Shown: in pieces, positions 7,062 through 13,781 of the stretch | How positions within the stretch are numbered: position 1 is the stretch's first letter | Layout of the letters: each line of letters begins with the position of its first letter | Assembly (NCBI GenBank): GCA_036558305.1 | Contig: DATBFX010000313.1 | Location: forward strand, 1-24,013 | DNA from: DATBFX01 sp036558305 | Lineage (GTDB): Bacteria > Chloroflexota > Chloroflexia > Thermomicrobiales > UBA6265 | DNA length: 24,013 nt | Reading direction: 5' to 3' | Program-made: the position numbers and the translations under genes | The notes under the pieces: model-generated | What the model was told of the DNA's origin: nothing | Databases searched by the model: none | The model's input: the letters and a program-made list of their open reading frames with translations, nothing else

Positions 7062-8255
7062 CTACGCCGTTTCCGAGGCGGCCAGCGGCGCTGCAGATAC
7101 TCCCTCGGGCGCCGAACGTCGCCCGTACGTCTTGATGAACTCGTCGACGCGGTCGCGGGCGATGTCGTCGTGGTACTGCTCGGGCGGTGACTTCATGAAG
7201 TAGGAGGAGGGGGCGAGGAGGGGGCCGGAAACGCCGTGGTTCATCGCGAGTTTGGCGCAACGGACGGCGTCGATGACGACGCCGGCGGAATTCGGCGAGT
7301 CCCAGACTTCGAGCTTGAGTTCCATGTTGAGGGGAACGTCGCCGAAGGTGGTGCCTTCGATGCGGATGTGGCACCACTTGCGGTCCTGGAGCCAGGGCAC
7401 GTAATCGGAGGGACCGACGTGGACGTCGGCGCTCGGCAAGATGTAGTCGATCTGGGAGGTGACGGCGTTGGTTTTCGAGATCTTCTTGGAGTCGAGGCGT
7501 TCGCGTTCGAGCATGTTGAGAAAGTCGGTGTTGCCGCCGAAGTTGAGCTGGTAGGTGCGGTCGATGCGGACGCCGCGGTCGGCGAAGAGGCGGGCGAGCA
7601 CGCGGTGGGTGATGGTGGCGCCGACCTGGCTCTTGATGTCGTCGCCGATGATCGGGACGCCGCGCTGCCGGAAACGCTTCTGCCAGTACTCCGAATTGGC
7701 GATGAAGACGGGGATGCAGTTGACGAACCCGCAGCCGGCTTCCAGGATCTGTTCGACGTACCACTTGGTGGCCATCTCCGAACCGACCGGGAGATACGAG
7801 ACGACGATGTCGGTTTTCGTCTCTTTCAGAATGCCGACGATGTCGGCGGTGGGACCGGGTGCCTTGGTGACGATCTGGGAAACGTATTTGCCGAGCCCGT
7901 CGTGGGTCATGCCCCGATGGACCGGCACGCCGAGATTGGGGACGTCGGCGAATTTGATGGTGTTGTTCGGCTCGCTGTAGATCGCTTCGCTCAGGTCTTT
8001 GCCGACCTTGTTGACGTCGATGTCGAAAGCGGCGCTGAACTCGATGTCGCGGATGTGGTAGCCGCCGAGGTTGACGTGCATCAAACCGGGGACGTCCTGG
8101 TCTTCCGGAGCGTCCCGATAGTAGTGGACACCCTGCACGAGCGACGAAGCGCAGTTGCCGACGCCGATGATAGCGACCCGCACTTTGGCGTCGTCGCGTT
8201 TGAAGTGACCGTTGCTGCCGTGACCGTTGCTGCGACCGCTGCCTGACTTGGCCAT
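7062..8255 (-). CDS. ino1: Inositol-3-phosphate synthase (myo-inositol-1-phosphate synthase)
   Basis: 397 aa. Converts glucose 6-phosphate to inositol 1-phosphate with NAD, feeding inositol lipids or compatible solutes. Seen: the Rossmann loop VRVAIIGVGNCASSLVQG (about residues 25-42), NCIPVFIAN, GDDIKSQVGATITHRVL and SDYVPWLQDRKWCHIRIEG, all conserved in the actinobacterial/archaeal Ino1 group. A polar tail rich in Gly, Ser, Asn and His precedes the fold. The start is ATG at 8255 with AGGAG 8 nt upstream. No inositol-lipid or mycothiol genes lie next to it, so the end product is unknown. It has its own terminator, and its 5' region holds repeats at 8367-8418, which suggests separate regulation from the SPFH gene upstream. 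Confidence 0.95.
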   Translation of the reverse strand: MAKSGSGRSNGHGSNGHFKRDDAKVRVAIIGVGNCASSLVQGVHYYRDAPEDQDVPGLMHVNLGGYHIRDIEFSAAFDIDVNKVGKDLSEAIYSEPNNTIKFADVPNLGVPVHRGMTHDGLGKYVSQIVTKAPGPTADIVGILKETKTDIVVSYLPVGSEMATKWYVEQILEAGCGFVNCIPVFIANSEYWQKRFRQRGVPIIGDDIKSQVGATITHRVLARLFADRGVRIDRTYQLNFGGNTDFLNMLERERLDSKKISKTNAVTSQIDYILPSADVHVGPSDYVPWLQDRKWCHIRIEGTTFGDVPLNMELKLEVWDSPNSAGVVIDAVRCAKLAMNHGVSGPLLAPSSYFMKSPPEQYHDDIARDRVDEFIKTYGRRSAPEGVSAAPLAASETA

Positions 8256-8366
8256 GGGGAACGCTCCTGTTTCTCGGCCTCGAACTCGCGCTGAACGAGC
8301 CGGGCGTGAGCCGCGGGGTGGCGAGACGATCGCACGGGCGGTTCCGGCGATCGAGTGTTAACAGCA

Positions 8367-8418
8367 AGTCTATGGCGTCCGGGCCAAGGTAGTCTATGGG
8401 ACAAACGGCGACCGTTTG
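8367..8418 (-). promoter_or_regulatory. Candidate control region of ino1: direct repeats and a palindrome
   Basis: Two copies of CCATAGACT (read on the minus strand) lie at 8399-8391 and 8375-8367, 24 nt apart. Just upstream is a perfect inverted repeat, CAAACGG-N3-CCGTTTG (8402-8418). The two TAGACT cores are separated by 18 nt and could themselves be weak -35 and -10 boxes, or the repeats could be operators. No better sigma70 promoter was seen in 8256-8489. Confidence 0.35.
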
Positions 8419-8489
8419 GTCTGGTGCCCCACGCCGTGGCGGATCCCTGACAAGCCTTTCGCACGCTCAATGCCCGTGACCGCCGCGGC

Positions 8490-9500
8490 TTAACCCAGTC
8501 GCTTGAGAACATCCTGCTTGAGCCGTTCGAACTCGGCCTGGTCGATGGCGCCCGCGTCGAGCAGGCTCTTCAATTTGCCGAGTTCCTCGACCGCGGAGGT
8601 ACCCGCGGGCGCGGCCGGCGCCGCCGGTGGAGCCGGTTGCGCGGGCGCCGCCTGCGGTTGCATCGCCTGTTGCATGGCCTGGGCCATCGAGCTGCCCATG
8701 GCGACACCGGCGCCGATGCCGACCCCGGCACCGGCGGCGCCACCGGGATTTTGGGCGGCGTCGCGCATGGCCTGAGCCGCTTGGAACTGCGTGTAGGTGT
8801 TCATGTCACCGAGGGCGGCCATCCCGGAACGTTCGTCGATCCGCTTGAGGACCTCGTCTGGTGGGGTGATGGCGCCGATCTGGAACGTGGTGAGTTGAAG
8901 CCCCATGCGTTGGAAATCGTCGGTCAGGGCATTGCGGGCCGTGTCGGACAGTTCTCGCGTGAGACCGGGGAGATCGAGCAGAGGAGTCTTGGCCTCGCCG
9001 AGGATGTCGTTGAACTCGTTGATGATCACGCTCTTGAGAAATTCGTCGATGGCGGCGGTCGTGTACGCCCCGCGCGCGCCGACGAACTGGGTGACGAGGA
9101 GTTGGGGATCGGCGACGCGCATCGAATACGTGCCGAATGCGCGCAGGCGGACCATGCCGAAGTCCTGATCGCGGAAGGTGAGCGGTTGCGGCGTCCCCCA
9201 CTTCATGTCGGTGAATTCGCGCATCGCGACGAAGTAGACCTCGGCGGTGAACGGCGATTTGCCACCGAAGGGGAGACCCAACAGCCCGGTCAGGAAGGGC
9301 AGGTTGTTGGTGGAGAGGGTGTGGCGACCCGGATCGAAGACGTCGAGTGCCTTACCGTCGCGGAAGAAGACGGCTTTCTGGCCCTCGCGAACGACCAGTT
9401 GCGAACCGAGCCGGAACTCACCGGAACCGGATTCCGGTACGCGGCGAACAATCTCGTCCGCACGCTCGTCCGGACTTTGGATAAGGTCGAGAATGGCCAT
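8490..9500 (-). CDS. SPFH/band-7 protein with C-terminal SHOCT domain (YdjI-like)
   Basis: 336 aa, without a membrane segment. SPFH proteins form ring-like assemblies on membranes. This one resembles the 'virion core protein'-like group that includes Bacillus YdjI, encoded next to pspA. Domains: SPFH core about residues 30-225 (QKAVFFRDGKALDVFDPGRH, TPQPLTFRDQDFGMVRLRAFGTY), a Gly/Ala/Met/Gln/Pro-rich linker about 250-303, then a SHOCT-type helical hairpin about 304-336 (EELGKLKSLLDAGAIDQAEF). The start is ATG at 9500 with AAAGGAG 7 nt upstream; the frame is open for 1.1 kb further, but that part is out-of-frame pspA. It lies 113 nt after pspA, with a strong hairpin between. A role in the envelope-stress response with PspA is inferred from the neighbours. 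Confidence 0.9.
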   Translation of the reverse strand: MAILDLIQSPDERADEIVRRVPESGSGEFRLGSQLVVREGQKAVFFRDGKALDVFDPGRHTLSTNNLPFLTGLLGLPFGGKSPFTAEVYFVAMREFTDMKWGTPQPLTFRDQDFGMVRLRAFGTYSMRVADPQLLVTQFVGARGAYTTAAIDEFLKSVIINEFNDILGEAKTPLLDLPGLTRELSDTARNALTDDFQRMGLQLTTFQIGAITPPDEVLKRIDERSGMAALGDMNTYTQFQAAQAMRDAAQNPGGAAGAGVGIGAGVAMGSSMAQAMQQAMQPQAAPAQPAPPAAPAAPAGTSAVEELGKLKSLLDAGAIDQAEFERLKQDVLKRLG

Positions 9501-9555
9501 CAGAAGACTCCTTTCGAGACGACTCGACGATGGTGCCACACCACGCGCGACATGA

Positions 9556-9589
9556 AAAGAGATTCCTCGCTGCTGGGAGGAATCTCTTT
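9556..9589 (-). terminator. Terminator or attenuator between pspA and the SPFH gene
   Basis: AAAGAGATTCCTC (9556-9568) pairs perfectly with GAGGAATCTCTTT (9577-9589), a 13-bp stem with an 8-nt loop. On the minus strand the hairpin ends in CTCTTTTC, so the 3' arm runs into a short T-tract. It lies 24 nt after the pspA stop and 55 nt before the SPFH start. It probably ends or thins pspA transcription, so PspA would be made in excess of the SPFH protein. Confidence 0.7.
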
Positions 9590-9613
9590 CCGATTCGAGT
9601 CCGGTCTTCGGCG

Positions 9614-10351
9614 CTACGAACTGGCGGTAGAGGACGCGGCAGCGGTCTGATCGGTGCTTGCCGCGGTGCTGCTGCTCTCGGGAATCGCACCCGCCGGCGG
9701 CGCCTCGCCCTTGAGGGCGGCCAGTTCGGCCTCGATGTCGGTGTCGTAGTCGAGCTCGCGGAACTGGGTGTCGAACGACTCGTCGCCCATCTCGACCATC
9801 GCGGCCGCCTTCGCCTCGGAACCCCGGATCTTGCGCTCCATCCGTTCGAGGTCGGCAGACGGATCCATCGGCGAGAACGTCGTCAGGGTGCGCGCGACTT
9901 GCTCCTGGGCGCGCGCGCGGCGAGCGCGGGCAAGCATGGTGTCGCGCTGGCTCATCGTCGATTGATACTTGGCCTCGAGCTGGCGGAGTTGCTCCTTCAA
10001 TTTGGCAACGGTCTGCTCTTGGACCGTGAGTTGCTGCTGGTACACGGTCGCGTTCTGTTCGTTGTCGCGCTTGCGGCGCAGGGCCTCGCGGGCGAGGTCG
10101 TCTTTCCCGGCATCGACCGCGCGCTGCGCCTTGGCGCCCCACTCGGTGGCCAACTTCGACGTTTCGTCGTAGTCGGCCTGGAGTTCTTTCTCCTGGGCGA
10201 TCATCGAGGCGACCTGTTCGCGTGCCTGTCCGATGTTGGACTCCATGTCCCGTAGGATCTGGTCGATCATCTTCTCCGGGTCTTCGGCCCGGTCCAGCAG
10301 GTCGTTGACGTTGGCCCGAACAAGGGTCGACAGCCGGTCCATGATACCCAT
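9614..10351 (-). CDS. pspA: PspA/IM30-family membrane-stress protein
   Basis: 245 aa. PspA/IM30 proteins are ESCRT-III-like helical proteins that polymerise on damaged membranes and stop proton leakage. Seen: N-terminal amphipathic helix MGIMDRLSTLVRAN, the family signature EDPEKMIDQILRDM (23-36), and long charged coiled coils to about residue 213. A Ser/Thr/Ala/Gln-rich tail (about 226-245) lacks predicted structure. The start is ATG at 10351, with GGAGGAGG about 9 nt upstream; the frame extends upstream to 10417 without a ribosome site. It is third in a minus-strand cluster after the winged-helix membrane protein and the DUF4178-like protein, 93 nt from the latter. No pspF-type activator is present; control could lie in the cluster itself or an unlinked sigma factor. 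Confidence 0.95.
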   Translation of the reverse strand: MGIMDRLSTLVRANVNDLLDRAEDPEKMIDQILRDMESNIGQAREQVASMIAQEKELQADYDETSKLATEWGAKAQRAVDAGKDDLAREALRRKRDNEQNATVYQQQLTVQEQTVAKLKEQLRQLEAKYQSTMSQRDTMLARARRARAQEQVARTLTTFSPMDPSADLERMERKIRGSEAKAAAMVEMGDESFDTQFRELDYDTDIEAELAALKGEAPPAGAIPESSSTAASTDQTAAASSTASS

Positions 10352-10398
10352 CGAGTGATTCCTCCTCCGTTCCCGCCATGCCGCGCCGTCGCGGTCGG

Positions 10399-10441
10399 TG
10401 TGCGGTCGAACGCACAATGAGTGCCGTCCGAGTTCGGACGG
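10399..10441 (-). repeat. Two tandem palindromes between the DUF4178-like gene and pspA
   Basis: CCGTCCGA-GT-TCGGACGG (10424-10441) begins 3 nt after the DUF4178-like stop codon, and TGTGCG-N6-CGCACA (10399-10416) follows 7 nt later. Both arms are perfect in each case. No T-tract follows, so simple termination is doubtful. They could be operators, a processing site or a transcription pause ahead of pspA. Confidence 0.45.
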
Positions 10442-10444
10442 TCG

Positions 10445-11470
10445 CTAGCCTGCTTTGCCCGGCGCGCCGTAGATTTCGACGTCGTCCGGATGCACTTCCT
10501 TGCCGACGAGGACCTGTCGCTCGTTGCCCCAGTCGACGACGACCGCGCGCGAACCGGGGTTCGTCGTGCCGGTGAGGACCGAGACCGTCGCCGGTCGCTG
10601 TCCGGTCGAGCCGCCCTTGCCGGTGGCTTCGCCCGTTCCGGCGGCGGACCATTTGACGGTATACGCCTCGCCGCCGATCGTGGATTCCGTGCCGGCGGTG
10701 AAGGGTTGGTCGCTGACGTCGAGGAGGGCGAAGGACCGGTCCCGCTCGGCCGGGACGGCAAGCCAGCGTTCGGGCGAAGTCGCGACGCGCAAGAGTCGCA
10801 GCGCCTGACCACCGGCCTGGAGGTCGATCCGTCCGTCGACGACAAAGTTGTCGCCGAGCACGGCGATCGCGTCGCCGAGATTCACGTTGTAGGCGGGCGG
10901 AGGACCCTGTTCCTCCGGAGGTTTCGGCGAGAGGATGTCCTGGATTTTGTCTTCCGGGGCGGGGCGGCCGGTTTCGATGACCTCGCTGCGCAGATCGAGG
11001 TGGGCCAGGATCTTGTTCGTGGCCGAGACGCCTGCTTGCGATGGGGCTGCCAGATCGCCGTTGGCCGCATGTGCCTGCTCGAGCGCCGCGACTGGACCTT
11101 CGAGGTCGTTGACGTCGGTCATCAATGCCTCATCGAATAGGCGGAGTTGGTCGAGCGCCGTTTCGTCGACGTTGCGGTCGCCGAACAGACCGCCGTAGCC
11201 ATACGTCGCGTGGTCGATGCGGTCGACCAGATGGCGGATCGATTGGGCGAAAGCGTCGACGGCACCGATGTCCTGGAGGCGCCGCTGGTTCGCCACGTCG
11301 CGGCCAACGCGCTCGACGCGATCGGCCTGGGCGGCAAAGGCGGCGGCGACGCGCTCGCGGACGCGGCGGTCGGCGTCGCGACGGTCTTCCTTCTCGCGAT
11401 AGCCGCGGTAGCCGGGAATCGATGCCAGGAGACCGCCGATTCGGCTCGTGGCGCTTGCGGACGATGCCAT
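10445..11470 (-). CDS. DUF4178-like protein with helical N-terminal domain
   Basis: 341 aa, function unknown. Residues 14-160 are mostly charged helix (GYRGYREKEDRRDADRRV, then a conserved-looking YGYGGLFG at about 90). A Pro/Glu linker follows (about 182-193). Residues 194-335 look like a DUF4178 domain: a glycine-rich beta region starting YNVNLGDAIAVLG, WLAVP, GGEAYTVKWSAAGTGEA and a final VDWGNERQVLVGKEV. The domain name is my reading from memory and should be tested. The start is ATG at 11470, with GGAGG 5 nt upstream; a TTG one codon earlier is less likely. It lies 37 nt after the winged-helix membrane gene and before pspA. DUF4178 proteins often accompany PspA and SPFH genes, which supports an envelope-stress role. 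Confidence 0.75.
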   Translation of the reverse strand: MASSASATSRIGGLLASIPGYRGYREKEDRRDADRRVRERVAAAFAAQADRVERVGRDVANQRRLQDIGAVDAFAQSIRHLVDRIDHATYGYGGLFGDRNVDETALDQLRLFDEALMTDVNDLEGPVAALEQAHAANGDLAAPSQAGVSATNKILAHLDLRSEVIETGRPAPEDKIQDILSPKPPEEQGPPPAYNVNLGDAIAVLGDNFVVDGRIDLQAGGQALRLLRVATSPERWLAVPAERDRSFALLDVSDQPFTAGTESTIGGEAYTVKWSAAGTGEATGKGGSTGQRPATVSVLTGTTNPGSRAVVVDWGNERQVLVGKEVHPDDVEIYGAPGKAG

Positions 11471-11507
11471 CAAATCCTCCGGGTCCTTACGGGGCGGGTG
11501 TACGTGA

Positions 11508-12035
11508 TCAGCCGGTCAAGAAGATTTCGGCGCCGCAGTAGGGACACTTTATCAAACCCTTACCGGCCAACTGCAACGCGCCGCCGCAGTTCGGGCAATG
11601 CGTTTGCCCTTGCAACTTCGATGCCTCGACGGAATAGAGCATCCCCTTGTTCCAATCGACGTACCCGCTGAAGAGACCACGGCCGACCAGCTCGTTGAGG
11701 TCGCGCTGGACCACGTCTCGGCTTGTGTTCATCTCCAGGACGAGATCGGGGATGGAGACCTGGCCGCGGGTGGTGACGATGTCGAGGAGGCGGCGCTGCT
11801 CCTGCACGTGCGCGAGGTCCTTGGCCTCGGCTTGCCCCTTCACCAGGAAGTAGATACCGCCGCCGACGAGGGGCAGGACCAGGCAACCGAAGAGGAGCAC
11901 GAAGCCGAAGATAGCCCCCGTGCGCTCGGTCTTGTTGTCGAGAACGCCGAACACGAGCCAGAGCGAAATGGCGATGCCGAGGATGATCCCGAACCCCAGC
12001 AGAAGGATTCCGACCAATCGACCCGAAGCTGCCAT
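11508..12035 (-). CDS. Two-TM protein with winged-helix domain and zinc ribbon
   Basis: 175 aa. Two membrane helices come first (about residues 7-30 and 41-66). A coiled linker and a winged-helix-like domain follow (about 80-137: RRLLDIVTTRGQVSIPDLVLEM, then RDLNELVGRGLFSGYVDW). Last is a zinc ribbon with CPNC (147-150) and CPYC (164-167). The soluble part probably faces the cytoplasm. The start is ATG at 12035; the ribosome site (GAGGAG) is unusually close at about 2 nt, so a slightly different start is possible. It is first in the cluster that leads to PspA. The mix of membrane anchor, helix-turn-helix and zinc ribbon suggests a sensor or PspA anchor, comparable in position to the Bacillus YdjG membrane partner; that role is inferred. 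Confidence 0.8.
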   Translation of the reverse strand: MAASGRLVGILLLGFGIILGIAISLWLVFGVLDNKTERTGAIFGFVLLFGCLVLPLVGGGIYFLVKGQAEAKDLAHVQEQRRLLDIVTTRGQVSIPDLVLEMNTSRDVVQRDLNELVGRGLFSGYVDWNKGMLYSVEASKLQGQTHCPNCGGALQLAGKGLIKCPYCGAEIFLTG

Positions 12036-12110
12036 CGCTCCTCACATCCCGTCAAACACGTCCACCGGCGACCGACTCACCACCGAGTCGGCGTCGCCCG
12101 GTCGTGCCAA

Positions 12111-13256
12111 TTATGCGCCGTGCGTGCCATCCTCGTCCGACGGTCCGCCTTCGGCGCGGGTCACCCCATCGCGCACGTCACGGAGTACCGTGATCGTCTC
12201 CTGGGCAGTTCTTTCCCAGGTGAATTGGTCGGCCCTCGCTCGACCGTACGCGACGAGCTTGCTTCGAAGCGATCCGTCGCCGATCGCGCGGCAGAGCGCC
12301 CGGCCGATCTCCGCCGGATCGGTGGGATCGACGAGGAGCGCGGCGTGGCCCGCAACTTCCGGGATCGCGGAGGAGTGCGAGGCGACCACCGGTGTCCCAC
12401 AGGCCATCGCCTCGAGCACGGGCAAACCGAAACCCTCGTACAGCGACGGAAAACAAAAGGCGTCGGCACCGGAGTACAGGGTCGGTAGATCGGCGGCGGC
12501 GACGTAACCGAGGAAGCGAACTCGCTCGGCCATCCCCGAGGCGGCAATCTCCGCGTCAACCTGGTCTGCCATCCACCCCCGCTTGCCGGCGATCACGAGT
12601 CGGTGCGGCAAACTCGCCTGCGCCAGAACCGACGTCGCCTGGGCGAGCCGCCCCAGGTTCTTGCGCGGCTGAACCGTGCCGACGAACAGGACGTACGCGT
12701 CCGGCAAGTCCAGTCGTCGACGGAGCTCGGCGATGGCTTCGCCGGTCGCCGGACGCATTGCGTGATCTACGCCGTGGGGGATGACTTGGATGCGTGATGC
12801 CGGAACCCCGTAGTGTGTCATCAGGTCGCGGCGGGTCGTGTCGGAGATGGCGATGATGCGGCGTGCGACGCGAACACTCCACCGGGTCGTGACATCGAGC
12901 ATGCGCCGATCGGAGGCGGGATGCGACTCGGGATGCCCGAGATACCCGAGGTCGTGGATGGTGACGACCGTTGCCGGGTGTCTCAGTGGAACGACGTGGG
13001 CGGGAACGAACAACACGCCCGGCGGGCGGCGAAGCATCTCCCAGGACAAGCGGGCGTGGGTCCACAGGCGCGGAAACGGGATGCAGATCGGCTCGCCGAT
13101 GGTCGGGAGATCGACGGGTGGTGCGGCCGCGTTGAGGTAGAGCCGGATCGGATCACGGACGCCAAGCCGGGCGAGGGCGCGGAGGAGTTGGTAGGTGTAG
13201 GTTTCGGTACCGGTCCGCTCGCCGACGGTCACGCGGCTGCCGTCGATGCCGATCAC
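12111..13256 (-). CDS. GT4-family glycosyltransferase
   Basis: 381 aa, cytoplasmic or membrane-associated GT-B enzyme transferring a sugar from an activated donor to a glycan or lipid acceptor. Seen: GIDGSRVTVGERTGTETYTYQLL at the N-terminus (typical for mannosyl/rhamnosyl-type GT4), HDLGYLGHPE, ISDTTRRDL, FVGTVQPRKNLGRL and the donor-site E-x7-E motif at E274/E282 (YEGFGLPVLEAM). The start is GTG at 13256, only 4 nt after the fabZ stop, so translation is probably coupled. The frame extends back to 13448, but that part is out-of-frame fabZ. Substrate unknown. The next gene (winged-helix membrane protein) starts 75 nt downstream. A weak 7-bp hairpin around 12070-12095 lies in that gap without a T-tail. 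Confidence 0.9.
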   Translation of the reverse strand: MIGIDGSRVTVGERTGTETYTYQLLRALARLGVRDPIRLYLNAAAPPVDLPTIGEPICIPFPRLWTHARLSWEMLRRPPGVLFVPAHVVPLRHPATVVTIHDLGYLGHPESHPASDRRMLDVTTRWSVRVARRIIAISDTTRRDLMTHYGVPASRIQVIPHGVDHAMRPATGEAIAELRRRLDLPDAYVLFVGTVQPRKNLGRLAQATSVLAQASLPHRLVIAGKRGWMADQVDAEIAASGMAERVRFLGYVAAADLPTLYSGADAFCFPSLYEGFGLPVLEAMACGTPVVASHSSAIPEVAGHAALLVDPTDPAEIGRALCRAIGDGSLRSKLVAYGRARADQFTWERTAQETITVLRDVRDGVTRAEGGPSDEDGTHGA

Positions 13257-13260
13257 GAGC

Positions 13261-13725
13261 TCAGAGGTCGCCCATGGCCGGACCGATCGCGAAGACGAAT
13301 TCGCCGCGGCAGGCGACTTCGCCGTCGACGGTTGCGGTGCCGGTGCCGGTGCCGATCGTCCGTCTGATCTGACCAAGTTCCACTTCGAGGCGGAGGGTGT
13401 CGCCGGGCTTGACCTGTTTCTTGAAGCGGACGTTGTCGATACCGGCAAAAAAGGCGATCCGCCCCTTGAATTCGTCCATCTGAAGCATCGCGACGGCGCC
13501 GACCTGGGCGAGCGCCTCGACGATCAACACGCCCGGCATGACCGGATAGTCGGGGAAGTGACCCTGAAAATACGGCTCGCCGATCGAAACGTTTTTGAGA
13601 CCGACGGCGCGTTTTCCTGGATCGATCTCGACGATGCGGTCGACCAAGAGGAACGGAAAGCGGTGCGGGATGATCTGCTGGATCGCACGGGCATCAAGGA
13701 CCGTGGGTGTTTGCTCCTCGCTCAC
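13261..13725 (-). CDS. fabZ: 3-hydroxyacyl-[acyl-carrier-protein] dehydratase FabZ
   Basis: 154 aa, usual FabZ length. Dehydrates 3-hydroxyacyl-ACP to trans-2-enoyl-ACP in type II fatty-acid synthesis. Seen: PHRFPFLLVDRI (20-31), and the hot-dog active-site block FQGHFPDYPVMPGVLIVEALAQ (53-74) with catalytic H56 and E70. The start is GTG at 13725 with AGGGAGGG 5 nt upstream; the frame reaches TTG 13743, but that would place the ribosome site inside the gene. It lies 56 nt after purA and 4 nt before the glycosyltransferase, on the same strand. No other fab genes are nearby; neighbouring lpx genes, the usual partners in lipid A makers, are absent. Confidence 0.95.
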   Translation of the reverse strand: MSEEQTPTVLDARAIQQIIPHRFPFLLVDRIVEIDPGKRAVGLKNVSIGEPYFQGHFPDYPVMPGVLIVEALAQVGAVAMLQMDEFKGRIAFFAGIDNVRFKKQVKPGDTLRLEVELGQIRRTIGTGTGTATVDGEVACRGEFVFAIGPAMGDL

Positions 13726-13781
13726 GAAGACCCTCCCTCTCAACCGTCACCACCCGAGGACGCACCTGACGAGCGACGCCC

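Noticed and set aside
9501..10652. Upstream extension of the SPFH frame to 720 codons
   Set aside because: It runs through pspA and the DUF4178-like gene out of frame, the sequence is Arg/Pro-rich, and a strong ribosome site marks the ATG at 9500.
12070..12095. Hairpin CCGACTC-N6-GAGTCGG after the GT4 gene as a terminator
   Set aside because: A 7-bp stem with an interrupted extension and no T-tract; too weak to call.
13257..13448. N-terminal extension of the GT4 glycosyltransferase
   Set aside because: It is the out-of-frame 3' end of fabZ; the GT-B fold begins at GTG 13256.
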